Part shown: in pieces, positions 7,922 through 16,459 of the stretch
Numbering within the stretch: the stretch's first letter is position 1
Layout of the letters: every line of letters begins with the position of its first letter
Origin: Streptomyces tuirus
GTDB taxonomy: Bacteria > Actinomycetota > Actinomycetes > Streptomycetales > Streptomycetaceae
DNA: 64,000 nucleotides
Direction of reading: 5' to 3'
Assembly: GCF_014701095.1 (NCBI RefSeq)
Contig: NZ_AP023439.1
Span: forward strand, 911,001-975,000
Made by a program: the position numbers and the translations under genes
Notes under the pieces: model-generated
The model's database searches: none
What the model was told of the DNA's origin: nothing
Seen by the model: only the letters and a program-made list of their open reading frames with translations

Positions 7922-8713
7922 ATGCTCGATGCCACCACCCGCTCTGGGGGCACCGCCACGGCCTCTCCCCGGGCCACCGCCGCGGAGCTCGCCGTCGCCG
8001 TTCCCCCGGCAACGACCGTCTCGCCCGCCGTACCGACCCATTTCGCCGCTCGCTGCACGAGAGTTCTGCTCTCGCCGTGGTCGCGGCTGTCCCTGCTCGT
8101 CGTACTGCTCGCGGCCGGCGCGTGCGGAGTGCTGCTGTTCGAGCCGCAGCGGCTGCTGACGGAGGGCTGGCCGCCGCAGCTCGGTGGCGCCGCGGCGGCG
8201 GCGGTGTTCACGGTGGCGTACGGCGTGTGCACCGTGGCGTTCGTGCCGAGGCCGCTGCTGAACCTGGCGGCCGGCGCCCTGTTCGGTTCGCAGCTCGGCC
8301 TCGGCGTGGCCCTGACGGGCACGGTGCTCGGCGCCGGGATCGCCTTCTGCCTGGGCCGGGCGCTGGGCCAGGACGCCCTGCGGCCGCTGCTGCGGGGGCG
8401 CTGGCTGAAGGCCGCGGACGGCCAGCTCAGCCGGCACGGCTTCCGGTCGATGCTGATGGTGCGCCTGTTCCCGGGGGTGCCGTTCTGGGCCGCGAACTAC
8501 TGCGCCTCCGTCTCCCGCATGGGCCTGCTGCCGTTCCTGCTGGCCACGGGCCTCGGCTCGATCCCGAACACCGCCGCCTACGCCGTCGCGGGCGCCCGCG
8601 CCTCCACTCCGACCTCTCCGGCGTTCCTGATCGCCATGGCGTGCATCGCCCTGCCCGCGCTGGGGGGCGTGGTGGTGGCCTGGCGCAAGCGGCACCAGCT
8701 GCGCCGCCTCTGA
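7922..8713 (+). CDS. TVP38/TMEM64 (DedA/VTT-fold) membrane protein
   Basis: 263 residues. A variable N-terminal ~45 residues precede the first membrane helix (SPWSRLSLLVVLLAAGACGV). The core carries the VTT/SNARE-associated pattern: a re-entrant loop with NLAAGALFGSQLGLGVALTG, then RLFPGVPFWAANYCASVSRM and a final GLGSIPNTAAYAVAG. Members are thought to move or scramble lipids, or to affect undecaprenyl-phosphate recycling in the DedA branch; the role here is not known. It is convergent with the thiolase gene and stands in its own transcription unit. Confidence 0.85.
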   Translation: MLDATTRSGGTATASPRATAAELAVAVPPATTVSPAVPTHFAARCTRVLLSPWSRLSLLVVLLAAGACGVLLFEPQRLLTEGWPPQLGGAAAAAVFTVAYGVCTVAFVPRPLLNLAAGALFGSQLGLGVALTGTVLGAGIAFCLGRALGQDALRPLLRGRWLKAADGQLSRHGFRSMLMVRLFPGVPFWAANYCASVSRMGLLPFLLATGLGSIPNTAAYAVAGARASTPTSPAFLIAMACIALPALGGVVVAWRKRHQLRRL

Positions 8714-8734
8714 GGCGCCGTCACGCCCGACCGG

Positions 8735-9904
8735 TCAGACCCGTTCCAGGACCATGGCGTTGGCGAGTCCGCCCGCCTCGCACATGGTCTGGAGCGCGTA
8801 CCGGGCGCCCCGTTCCCGCATGGCGTGGACCAGCGTCGTCGTCAGCCGGGTGCCGCTCGCGCCGAGGGGATGCCCGAGCGCGATGGCCCCTCCGTGCACG
8901 TTGACCCGGGAGAGGTCGGCGCCGGTCTCCTGCCGCCAGGCCAGTACGACGCTGGAGAACGCCTCGTTGACCTCGAACAGGTCGATGTCGTCGAGGGTCA
9001 GCGACGCCCTGCGCAGCACCTTCTCGGTCGCCGGGATCACGCCGGTGAGCATCAGCAGCGGGTCGGAGCCGGTGACGGCGAAGCTGTGCAGCCGGGCGAG
9101 CGGGCGCAGCCCGAGCCGGGCCGCGGTCTCGCTCGACGTGATGAGCACCGCCGAGGCCCCGTCGTTGACCGGGCTGGCGTTGCCCGCCGTGATGTTCCAC
9201 TCGATCTGCGGGAAGCGCTCGGCGAAGCCGGGGTCGTAGTAGGCGGGCTTGAGGCCGGCGAGGATCTCGGGGGTGCTGCCGGGCCGTACGCACTCGTCGC
9301 GTGTGACGCCTTCCAGGGGCGCGACCTCGGCGTCGAAGAGCCCGTTCTCCCAGGCCGCGGCCGCCTTGTGGTGGGAGAAGACGGCGAAGGCGTCCAGCTG
9401 CTCGCGCCCGATCGACCACTTCGCGGCGATCAGCTCGGCGCTCACGCCCTGCGGAACGAGCCCCTCCGGGTAGCGCTCGGCGACCCCGGGCCCGAAGGGG
9501 TCCTTGCCCGCCGGCACGTTCGACCACATCGGCACCCGGCTCATCGACTCGACCCCGCAGGCCACGACCAGGTCGTAGGCGCCCGAGAGCACCCCCTGCG
9601 CCGCGAAGTGCACGGCCTGCTGGGACGAGCCGCACTGGCGGTCCACGGTGGTCGCGGGCACCGACTCCGGGAAGCCCGCGGACAGCACGGCGTAGCGGGT
9701 GGTGTTCATGGCCTGCTCGCCGACCTGGTCCACGGTCCCGCCGATGACGTCGTCGATGAGCGCCGGGTCGACTCCGGAGCGCTCGACGAGGGTGCGCAGG
9801 GTGTGGGCGAGGAGCTCCACGGGGTGGACGTGCGCGAGGGCGCCGTTGGGCTTGCCCTTGCCGATCGGGGTGCGTACGGCTTCGACGATGACTGCGTCAC
9901 GCAT
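8735..9904 (-). CDS. Acetyl-CoA C-acyltransferase (thiolase)
   Basis: 389 residues, the usual thiolase length. The nucleophilic Cys lies in DRQCGSSQQA (about residue 90). The His in the GHPLGASG motif and the C-terminal Cys in MCEAGG complete the catalytic set. It cleaves 3-ketoacyl-CoA with CoA, or runs in reverse, in fatty-acid or aromatic-acid degradation. I chose the ATG at 9904 because GGAGG lies 7 bases upstream and the protein then opens with the typical MRDAVIVEAVRTPIGK; a frame extension to 9949 overlaps the operators. It is divergent from the HxlR regulator, which probably controls it. Confidence 0.92.
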   Translation of the reverse strand: MRDAVIVEAVRTPIGKGKPNGALAHVHPVELLAHTLRTLVERSGVDPALIDDVIGGTVDQVGEQAMNTTRYAVLSAGFPESVPATTVDRQCGSSQQAVHFAAQGVLSGAYDLVVACGVESMSRVPMWSNVPAGKDPFGPGVAERYPEGLVPQGVSAELIAAKWSIGREQLDAFAVFSHHKAAAAWENGLFDAEVAPLEGVTRDECVRPGSTPEILAGLKPAYYDPGFAERFPQIEWNITAGNASPVNDGASAVLITSSETAARLGLRPLARLHSFAVTGSDPLLMLTGVIPATEKVLRRASLTLDDIDLFEVNEAFSSVVLAWRQETGADLSRVNVHGGAIALGHPLGASGTRLTTTLVHAMRERGARYALQTMCEAGGLANAMVLERV

Positions 9905-9926
9905 GTGCGGGCCTCCACGACTACCA

Positions 9927-9949
9927 GTGAGTAGGAAATCCGAACTCAC
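9927..9949. promoter_or_regulatory. Operator candidate 1 in the thiolase/HxlR intergenic region
   Basis: The 23-bp dyad has arms GTGAG and CTCAC around the core TAGGAAATCCGAA. The core shares GGAAATCC with the second dyad 13 bases away. The position between divergent start codons suits an operator for the HxlR protein. Confidence 0.45.
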
Positions 9950-9961
9950 CGTAGCCCGCTA

Positions 9962-9978
9962 GGTTGGAAAATCCAACC
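9962..9978. promoter_or_regulatory. Operator candidate 2 overlapping the hxlR-type promoter
   Basis: A perfect 17-bp dyad, GGTTGGA-aaa-TCCAACC. It lies just upstream of the box TAGACT (9985-9990), which ends 7 bases before the regulator's ATG. A protein bound here would cover the regulator's -35 region, so autoregulation is likely. Confidence 0.55.
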
Positions 9979-9997
9979 CTCTTCTAGACTGAGCCTC

Positions 9998-10468
9998 ATG
10001 GCCGCCCGCAAAGACCCGCGCCCCTGCTCCATCGCCGACGCCCTCGCGCTCGTCGGGGAGAAGTACTCCCTGCTCGTCCTGCGGGAGGTGTGCCTGGGCA
10101 ACGGCCGGTTCGACCAGCTGGTGCGCAACATCGGCGCCCCGCGCGACATCCTGGCCACCCGGCTGCGCCGCCTCGTCGACGCCGGGATCCTGGCCAAGCA
10201 CCTCTACAGCGAGCGCCCGCAGCGCTTCGAGTACCGGCCGACCCCGGCGGGTCTGGAGCTGGAGCCGGTGCTGATGACCCTCATGGCGTGGGGGGACCGC
10301 CACCTCCGGGCGGACGGCGACCGGCCGATGGTCCTGGAGCACTCCTGCGGCCGTCCCCTGGCCCCCGCCGTCACCTGCCGGGCCTGCGGCGACGAGGTGC
10401 GCCACGAAGACGTCACGGCCCGCCCCCAGGCACCGGGCTGGACGGTGACCGGACCCACCGCCGCCTGA
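9998..10468 (+). CDS. HxlR-family transcriptional regulator
   Basis: 156 residues. The winged-helix HxlR domain covers ~10-105: CSIADALALVGEKYSLLVLR at its start, then the recognition region (RFDQLVRNIGAPRDILATRL) and the wing with RFEYRPTPAG. The conserved N-terminal Cys of HxlR proteins is present (PCSIADAL). The C-terminal tail has three more Cys (HSCGRPLAPAVTCRACG) and could bind metal or sense redox state, which is inference. It appears leaderless, with TAGACT 7 bases before ATG. It probably controls the divergent thiolase and itself through the two dyads between them. Confidence 0.88.
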   Translation: MAARKDPRPCSIADALALVGEKYSLLVLREVCLGNGRFDQLVRNIGAPRDILATRLRRLVDAGILAKHLYSERPQRFEYRPTPAGLELEPVLMTLMAWGDRHLRADGDRPMVLEHSCGRPLAPAVTCRACGDEVRHEDVTARPQAPGWTVTGPTAA

Positions 10469-10627
10469 GCGCCCTGGTCGACGGCGGCTTCCAAACCCCT
10501 GTGTCCTGGCCGTCTTCCGGGGACGCTACGCTTCCCCCTCGGCACACATGATCCCCCGTTCACCGCGACGGCGGCCCGGTGTGCCCGTCGTCCGTTCCCA
10601 CGATCGGCACTTGGACTCCGCTACCTC

Positions 10628-11503
10628 ATGTCTTGGTTCGAATCACTCATCCTCGGACTCGTCCAGGGGCTGACCGAGTTCCTCCCCGTCTCCTCCAGCG
10701 CCCACCTGCGGCTGACGGCGGCCTTCTCGGGCTGGGAGGACCCGGGCGCGGCCTTCACGGCGATCACACAGATCGGCACCGAGGCAGCCGTGCTGATCTA
10801 CTTCCGCAAGGACATCGGGCGGATCATCTCGGCCTGGACGCGCTCGCTCACGAACAAGGCGCTGCGCAGCGACCCCGATGCCCGGATGGGCTGGCTGGTC
10901 ATCGTCGGCTCGATCCCGATCGGTGTGCTCGGCGTGACGCTGAAGGACCAGATCGAGGGGCCGTTCCGCGATCTGCGGATCACCGCGACCATGCTGATCG
11001 GCATGGGCATCGTCCTGGGCGTCGCCGACCGGCTCGCGGCCCGCGACGAGAGCGGCGGCAAGCACCGCGCGCCCAAGCAGCGCAAGGCCCTGGAGGACCT
11101 GGGCGTCCGGGACGGCCTGATCTACGGCGTCTGCCAGGCCATGGCGCTCATCCCGGGCGTCTCCCGCTCCGGCGCCACCATCAGCGGCGGCCTGTTCATG
11201 GGCTACAAGCGCGAGGCCGCGGCCCGCTACTCCTTCCTGCTCGCCATCCCCGCGGTGCTCGCCTCGGGCGCCTTCGAGCTGAAGGACGCCACGGAGGGCG
11301 GACATGTGTCGTGGGGTCCGACGATCTTCGCGACGATCATCGCCTTCGGCGTCGGGTACGCGGTGATCGCATGGTTCATGAAATTCATCAGCACCAAGTC
11401 GTTCATGCCGTTCGTCTACTACCGCATCGCGCTCGGCATCCTCATCATCGCCCTGGTCAGCATGGGTGCCCTGAGCCCGCACGCGGCCGAGTCGGCGGGC
11501 TGA
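10628..11503 (+). CDS. uppP: Undecaprenyl-diphosphatase
   Basis: 291 residues with about eight membrane helices. It has both UppP/BacA signatures: EFLPVSSSAH near the N-terminus (catalytic Glu and Ser/His region) and PGVSRSGATISGG in the second half. It removes the terminal phosphate of undecaprenyl diphosphate at the membrane so that the lipid carrier of cell-wall synthesis can be reused; overproduction gives bacitracin resistance in other bacteria. It starts at ATG 10628 with no clear Shine-Dalgarno. It is a single gene, with a small unknown ORF downstream. Confidence 0.95.
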   Translation: MSWFESLILGLVQGLTEFLPVSSSAHLRLTAAFSGWEDPGAAFTAITQIGTEAAVLIYFRKDIGRIISAWTRSLTNKALRSDPDARMGWLVIVGSIPIGVLGVTLKDQIEGPFRDLRITATMLIGMGIVLGVADRLAARDESGGKHRAPKQRKALEDLGVRDGLIYGVCQAMALIPGVSRSGATISGGLFMGYKREAAARYSFLLAIPAVLASGAFELKDATEGGHVSWGPTIFATIIAFGVGYAVIAWFMKFISTKSFMPFVYYRIALGILIIALVSMGALSPHAAESAG

Positions 11504-11598
11504 CCCGGGCGGGTTCCCGGGCGATGTGACCCCGCTCTCGTGACCAACCGCATAGCGATCGCGTAGCCGTCCGGTAGCGGGCTGTCAGTGGCTGCCCC

Positions 11599-11604
11599 TA
11601 GGCT
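11599..11604 (+). promoter_or_regulatory. -10 box TAGGCT of a leaderless small gene
   Basis: TAGGCT ends 7 bases before the ATG at 11612. No Shine-Dalgarno is present, which favours this start over the in-frame GTG at 11588. Confidence 0.45.
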
Positions 11605-11611
11605 TGTCCGC

Positions 11612-11791
11612 ATGTCCCCCGATTTCGTGACCCCTGGTTCCGTGCGGTCCGCTGCCGAGGTCAACGACGAGATCCGTGCGCTGTGGCAGCGCACGGGCGG
11701 CACCCTGTCGGCCGAGGAGCGCGCCGAGTACGAGCTGCTCGTCGTCGAGTGGGCGGCCGCGATCCGAGGCGCCGTCGTCAAGGCGGCCTGA
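11612..11791 (+). CDS. Small acidic hypothetical protein
   Basis: 59 residues (MSPDFVTPGSVRSAAEVNDE...), predicted mostly helical, with a conserved-looking core EIRALWQRTGGTLSAEERAE. Codons are strongly G/C-ending, so it is probably real. Small proteins of this type are widespread in Streptomyces and have no known role. It stands alone between uppP and the convergent DUF4291 gene. Confidence 0.65.
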   Translation: MSPDFVTPGSVRSAAEVNDEIRALWQRTGGTLSAEERAEYELLVVEWAAAIRGAVVKAA

Positions 11792-11830
11792 GCGGCTCCC
11801 GCAGTCGCCTTTCCGACCCGCTTTCCCCCT

Positions 11831-12457
11831 CTAGGCGCGCAGCCGCGCCAGCACCTCGTCGTCGAGGTCCAAGGGCGGCTCCTCGGGCAACAGCCCGGCG
11901 GCCGAATCCAGTTGCCCCGCCCGTACTCGCTGGTGGATCTCCGTGGCGAGCGGTGTCACGTCCTCGATCCCCACGATCCACTCGTCCGCGTAGCGCGCGG
12001 CGGCCTCTTTGGCGAGCCCCAGCTGAAGCGACCGGTGCGGCAGCGGGTTGAGGTGCAGGTCGCGTTCCGGATCCCACTGCACCCGCGCGGGTGCCTGCCT
12101 CAACTGCCGCTTCCAGGAGGCCTGGTCGCCGTGCAGCGCGGGGACGTGATGGGACAGGCAGGCGTTGCGCAGCGCCCAGAGGAAGCCCTCGCGGTCGATC
12201 TCGATCGCCAGGACCGTCTCCTGGCCCTCCTTGGTGCCCCAGCCGCGGCGGTACATCATCCACAGGAACGACGGCTTGATCCATGTCATGCGCTCCCGCT
12301 TCCATGCGGCCGGGAAGCGGCCGTGGCGGGCGGCGGGGACGCCGATCTCCGGCCGGTAGGCCTGGTAGACGGTGATCGTGGACCCGGTGTGGCGGGCGCG
12401 CACCTGGAACTTCTGTTCGTGTCGTTCGTTCACGAAGGACAGGCTGGGCCCCGCCAC
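11831..12457 (-). CDS. DUF4291 family protein
   Basis: 208 residues from GTG 12457; a GTG at 12433 (VNERHEQKF) is a plausible shorter start, and neither has a good ribosome binding site. The DUF4291 core is recognisable: ITVYQAYRPEIG, then WIKPSFLWMMYRRGWGTKEG and QWDPERDLHLNPL. The family is widespread and its biochemistry is not established. It is divergent from the SnoaL-like gene at 12512. Confidence 0.8.
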   Translation of the reverse strand: MAGPSLSFVNERHEQKFQVRARHTGSTITVYQAYRPEIGVPAARHGRFPAAWKRERMTWIKPSFLWMMYRRGWGTKEGQETVLAIEIDREGFLWALRNACLSHHVPALHGDQASWKRQLRQAPARVQWDPERDLHLNPLPHRSLQLGLAKEAAARYADEWIVGIEDVTPLATEIHQRVRAGQLDSAAGLLPEEPPLDLDDEVLARLRA

Positions 12458-12511
12458 CGCCCGGCGGCCACCGAATATCCGTCACGCACGGCTCTTGGCC
12501 CGGCCCCCGCC

Positions 12512-13032
12512 ATGCCCAACACTGATCCGATGACGCAGCGCGTGGAGCTCGCCACCGTGAGGGACCGGCTGGCCCTGGACGGGCTGATCACCGACTACGC
12601 GGTGGCGGTCGACGACGGAGACTGGGAGGCCTACCGGGGGCTGTTCGCCCCTCGTGGGCGGGCGGACTACCGCTCGGTCGGCGGCATCGAGGGAGAGGCC
12701 CGGGCGGTCGCCGCGTGGCTCGCGGAGAGCCTGGGCCTGTTCCCCATGCGCCAGCACCTGATCGTCAACCGGCGGGTGCGCTTGGGGATCTGGGAGCAGG
12801 ACACCGGCGACACCGCCGAGGTCCAGGCCGACTACGTCAATCCCATGGCCACCGCCGGGCCCGCCCCCGACTTCGTGTGCGGCGGCCGGTACGCCTTCGC
12901 GGCCCTGCGCACGGACGCCGGTACGCCTTCGCGGCCCTGCGCACGGACGACGGCTGGCGGCTGAGCGAGGTGGTCGTACGGGAGAAGTGGCGGCGCCTTC
13001 CCGAGCCGAAGAGCGCACCTGTCGCCACCTGA
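12512..13032 (+). pseudogene. SnoaL-like gene disrupted by an internal 32-bp tandem duplication
   Basis: The frame from ATG 12512 encodes a SnoaL/NTF2-like protein (LDGLITDYAVAVDDGDWEAY..., then RQHLIVNRRVRLG and FVCGGRYAFAALRTD). At 12917 a second copy of the preceding 32 bases shifts the frame, which then ends at 12964 with 26 unrelated residues. If one copy is removed the frame continues as DDGWRLSEVVVREKWRRLPEP and stops at 13030-13032, a normal family ending of about 160 residues. The present product would lack its last strand and is probably non-functional. Sequencing or assembly error cannot be excluded. Family members range from polyketide cyclases to dehydratases. Confidence 0.75.
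12885..12948 (+). repeat. Perfect 32-bp tandem duplication
   Basis: 12885-12916 and 12917-12948 are identical, beginning GCCGGTACGCCTTCGCGG. The length is not a multiple of three, so it causes the frameshift in the SnoaL-like gene. Perfect identity implies a recent slippage event or an artefact. Confidence 0.95.
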
Positions 13033-13215
13033 CCCGGCTCGGGTGCAGCGGCGGCGCCTTCCCGAGCCCAGGAACACTCCCGTGGCCACCTGCCCCAGCG
13101 CGGGTGAAGCTGCGGCGCCTTCCCGAACCCAAGAGCACGCCCGTCGCCACCTGACCCGGCTCGGGTGCAGCAGCGGCGCCTTCCCCGGCCGGACAAGGCA
13201 CCTGTGGTCAACTGA
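12992..13215 (+). repeat. ~60-bp tandem repeats grown from the gene tail, each with a hairpin
   Basis: GGCGCCTTCCC starts recur at 12992, 13052, 13114 and 13175 (periods 60, 62 and 61). The first unit contains the last codons of the SnoaL-like frame (WRRLPEPKSAPVAT) and its stop; the later units are degenerate copies of it. Unit 1 pairs CCCGAGCC (13000-13007) with GGCTCGGG (13036-13043), and the other units keep part of this dyad. The array therefore looks like multiplied terminator-like hairpins. No gene lies in 13033-13282. Confidence 0.85.
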
Positions 13216-13282
13216 CCGGCGTCCGGTGTCCTAGATCGTCCGCAGGGCGCACACTGGAGGCACCCGCGGGTAGGAGGCGCCT

Positions 13283-14848
13283 ATGAAGACGCTCGGCCAC
13301 TGGCTCGCCTCCCCCTGGCGCCGCTCGGCCGCCGCCGCGGTCGCGGGCGCTCTCCCCGTCCTCGCCTTCCCCGCGCCGTCGCTGTGGTGGTGCGCCTACG
13401 CCGCCCTGGTCCCCTGGATCCTGCTGCTGCGCACCGCACCGACCGGCAAGCGGGCCGCCCTGGACGGCTGGTGCGGCGGCCTCGGCTTCATGCTGGCCAT
13501 GCACCACTGGCTGCTGCCGAGCCTGCACGTGTTCACGATCGTCATCGCCGCCCTCCTCGGTGCCCTGTGGGCCCCGTGGGGCTGGCTGGTCCGCCGTCTC
13601 CTCGGCGGCCTTCCCTCCCCCGGCCGGGTCGCGGTGGCGCTGCTGGTGCTGCCGTCGGGCTGGCTGGCCGTCGAGCTGGTCCGCTCCTGGCAGGGGCTCG
13701 GCGGCCCGTGGGGCATGCTCGGCAGCAGCCAGTGGCAGGCGGAGCCCGCGCTGCGACTCGCCTCGGTCGGCGGGGTGTGGCTGCTCAGCTACCTGCTCGT
13801 GGCCGTCAACGCCGCCGTCGCCGTCCTCGTAGCGGTCCGCCGGGCCCGGCTGCCCGCCGTGGCCGGTCTGGTCGCCGCGGCCACCGCCACCTCCGCCGCC
13901 TGGGTGTTCTCGCCCCGACCCGCCGTCGACGGCCAGGTCAGGATCGCCGTCGTGCAGCCCGGTGTCATCGTCGGCCCGGACGGCCGGTTCGCCCGCGAGG
14001 AGCAGCTCACCCGCCGGCTCGCCGGCCAGGACGTCGACCTGATCGTCTGGGGCGAGAGCAGCGTCGGTTTCGACCTCGGGGACCGGCCGGACCTCGCCCG
14101 GCGACTGGCGGAGCTGTCCCGCGCGACGGGCGCCGACATCCTGGTCAACGTGGACGCCCGGCGCTCCGACAAGCCCGGCATCTACAAGAGTTCGGTCCTG
14201 GTCGGGCCCGACGGCCTGACCGGCGAGCGCTACGACAAGATGCGGCTGGTGCCGTTCGGGGAGTACATCCCGGCCCGGTCCCTGTTCGGCTGGGCCACCT
14301 CCGTCGGCAAGGCCGCGGGCGAGGACCGCAGGCGCGGCTCGCAGCCGATCGTGATGAACGTCGGGGACGGCCTGCGCGTGGGCCCGCTGGTGTGCTTCGA
14401 GACCGCCTTCCCCGACATGACCCGCCATCTCACGCGGGAGGGCGCCGACGTGCTGATCGGCCAGTCGTCGACCTCCACGTTCCAGCACAGCTGGGCACCC
14501 GGGCAGCACGCGTCGCTGGCCGCGCTGCGCGCCGCCGAGACCGGCCGCCCCATGGTGCACGCGACCCTGACGGGCGTCTCCGCCGTCTACGGCCCGGACG
14601 GAGGGCGCATCGGTTCATGGCTCGGTACGGACGCCTCGGCCACGCGGATCTACGACGTCCCCCTCGCCCACGGCACCACGCCCTACGTCCGCCTCGGCGA
14701 CTGGACGGTGTACGCGGCGATGGTGATCCTCGCCCTGTGGGCCGTCGGCGAGGGCACACGGACCCTGCGGCTCAGGCGGTCCGCTCCTGAACCGCGCGTA
14801 CCACCCGCTCGCACAGTTCGTGGGTCTCCAGCGCGTCCCGGGCGCTGA
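13283..14848 (+). CDS. lnt: Apolipoprotein N-acyltransferase
   Basis: 521 residues. Residues 1-~210 contain about six membrane helices and the rest is an extracytoplasmic nitrilase-fold domain. The catalytic triad is visible: Glu in WGESS, Lys in YDKMRLVPFGEY and Cys in LVCFETAFP. It N-acylates the lipidated N-terminal Cys of lipoproteins; Streptomyces encode such enzymes although they are Gram-positive. AGGAGG lies 5 bases before ATG 13283. The C-terminal tail overlaps the convergent oxidoreductase gene by 77 bases. Several predicted lipoproteins in this window would be clients. Confidence 0.92.
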   Translation: MKTLGHWLASPWRRSAAAAVAGALPVLAFPAPSLWWCAYAALVPWILLLRTAPTGKRAALDGWCGGLGFMLAMHHWLLPSLHVFTIVIAALLGALWAPWGWLVRRLLGGLPSPGRVAVALLVLPSGWLAVELVRSWQGLGGPWGMLGSSQWQAEPALRLASVGGVWLLSYLLVAVNAAVAVLVAVRRARLPAVAGLVAAATATSAAWVFSPRPAVDGQVRIAVVQPGVIVGPDGRFAREEQLTRRLAGQDVDLIVWGESSVGFDLGDRPDLARRLAELSRATGADILVNVDARRSDKPGIYKSSVLVGPDGLTGERYDKMRLVPFGEYIPARSLFGWATSVGKAAGEDRRRGSQPIVMNVGDGLRVGPLVCFETAFPDMTRHLTREGADVLIGQSSTSTFQHSWAPGQHASLAALRAAETGRPMVHATLTGVSAVYGPDGGRIGSWLGTDASATRIYDVPLAHGTTPYVRLGDWTVYAAMVILALWAVGEGTRTLRLRRSAPEPRVPPARTVRGSPARPGR

Positions 14849-15677
14849 GGACCTTGCCGGCCCTGACCGCGTCGAGGAAGGCGAGCACCGCCTGCTCGAT
14901 CCCGCGCTGGCGGGCCACCGGCACCCAGTCCCCGCGCCGCCGCACGGTCGGCTGCCCCTTGTGGTCGACCACCTCGGCGAGATTGACCACCTGCCGTTTG
15001 GTGTCCTGGCCGGACACCTCGAGGATCTCCTCGGCGGAACCGCTGAGCCGGTTCATCACGCCGAGCGCGGTGAAGCCGTCCCCGGCGAGCTGGAGCACCA
15101 CGTGGTGCAGCAGCCCGTCCCGGACCCGGGCACGCACCGTCACGTCGTCGACCTCGCCGGGCACCAGGAACCGCAGGGTGTCGACGACGTGGATGAAGTC
15201 GTCGAGGATCATCGAGCGGGGTTCCTCCGGCAGCCCGATGCGGTTCTTCTGCATCAGGATCAGCTCGCGCGGGTGGTCCGCGCACTGCGTGTAGCCGGGG
15301 GCGTAGCGCCGGTTGAAGCCGACGGCGAGGCTCACGTCCCGCTCCTCGGCGAGCGCCACCAGCCGTGCGGAGTCGTCGAGTTCGTAGGCGAGCGGCTTGT
15401 CGACGTACGTCGGTACGCCCGCCTCCAGCAGCCGTGTCACGATCTCCGGGTGCGCGAGTGTGGGCGCGTGCACGAAGGCCGCGTCGAGGCCCGCCTCGAG
15501 CAGGGTGTCGAGGGTGGTGTGCCGCCGCTCCCGCGGGATGTGCAGGCCCTCCGCGACCCGGTCCAGGGTGGCGGGCGTACGGGTCTGCAGGTGCAGTTCG
15601 ACCCCGGGCCGGCAGGCGAGGACCGGGAGGTAGGCCTTCTGTGCGATGTCACCGAGTCCGATGCAGCCGACCTTCAC
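14772..15677 (-). CDS. Gfo/Idh/MocA family oxidoreductase
   Basis: 301 residues from GTG 15677, chosen because GGAGGA lies 9 bases upstream and VKVGCIGLGDIAQKAYLPVL begins the dinucleotide fold directly. The Rossmann G-x-G-x-x-A motif is GLGDIA, and the typical EKP-like motif appears as YVDKPLAYEL near residue 95. By family it uses NAD(P) to oxidise or reduce a sugar or cyclitol; the substrate is not predictable. Its 3' end runs 77 bases into lnt on the other strand. Confidence 0.85.
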   Translation of the reverse strand: MKVGCIGLGDIAQKAYLPVLACRPGVELHLQTRTPATLDRVAEGLHIPRERRHTTLDTLLEAGLDAAFVHAPTLAHPEIVTRLLEAGVPTYVDKPLAYELDDSARLVALAEERDVSLAVGFNRRYAPGYTQCADHPRELILMQKNRIGLPEEPRSMILDDFIHVVDTLRFLVPGEVDDVTVRARVRDGLLHHVVLQLAGDGFTALGVMNRLSGSAEEILEVSGQDTKRQVVNLAEVVDHKGQPTVRRRGDWVPVARQRGIEQAVLAFLDAVRAGKVLSARDALETHELCERVVRAVQERTA

Positions 15678-15822
15678 GGGGTGATCTCCTCCAACGGTTG
15701 CCTGCCGGGGCCTGTCCGGAAGCATACGGGCGCTGCGGGGGCGCCCAGTCGGCGATGCCGTGGAAGCCGCGCAGGCTGAAAATCTTGTGGTGCGGCGGAG
15801 GCGGCTCGGAAAGGATGCGTCC

Positions 15823-16335
15823 ATGACGAACGAACGCCGGGAGCCCGCCACCACCGCCGACGAGCGCACGATGCTGGAGGGCTGGCTGGACTACCACCGC
15901 CAGACCCTCGCCTGGAAGTGCGAGGGCCTGACCGATGCCCAGCTGCGCACCGCCGCGGTGGAACCGTCCGAGCTGAGCCTGATGGGACTGGTGCGGCACA
16001 TGGCGGAGGTCGAGCGGGGCTGGTTCCGCAAGGTGCTCGCGGCCGAGGACGCCGGCCCGATTTACTGCACCGATGAGGATCCGGACGGCGAGTTCCATCT
16101 GTCCGGGTCCGACACGTGGGAGGAGGCGTACGCCACCTGGCAGTCCGAGATCGAGACCGCCCGGCGCAACGCGGCCCGCTTCGGCCTGGACGACATCACC
16201 GAGGGCAAGCACCGCCGCACCGGCGAGCGGTTCAACCTGCGGTGGCTCTACACGCACATGATCGAGGAGTACGCGCGGCACAACGGCCACGCCGACCTGC
16301 TCCGCGAGCGCCTCGACGGCGCGACCGGCGACTGA
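15823..16335 (+). CDS. DinB-like (DUF664) protein
   Basis: 170 residues from ATG 15823 (MTNERREP), with GGAAAGGA upstream. It is a four-helix protein of the DinB/YfiT superfamily. The metal-ligand His positions are plausible at LMGLVRHMAEVERGW (first) and HMIEEYARHNGHADLLRE (second and third). Related proteins are metal-dependent S-transferases, including those using mycothiol or bacillithiol. The specific reaction here is unknown. Confidence 0.85.
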   Translation: MTNERREPATTADERTMLEGWLDYHRQTLAWKCEGLTDAQLRTAAVEPSELSLMGLVRHMAEVERGWFRKVLAAEDAGPIYCTDEDPDGEFHLSGSDTWEEAYATWQSEIETARRNAARFGLDDITEGKHRRTGERFNLRWLYTHMIEEYARHNGHADLLRERLDGATGD

Positions 16336-16459
16336 CGCCGCCCCTGCCGTCACCCCTGTCACACCGGCGCCCTCCGTACGGGGCGCGAGATCACCCGTGC
16401 GGGGCATCCTCCGCCTGTCCGCCGCCCCACCGCGGGCCGGACGCACCAGAGTTGCCCGG

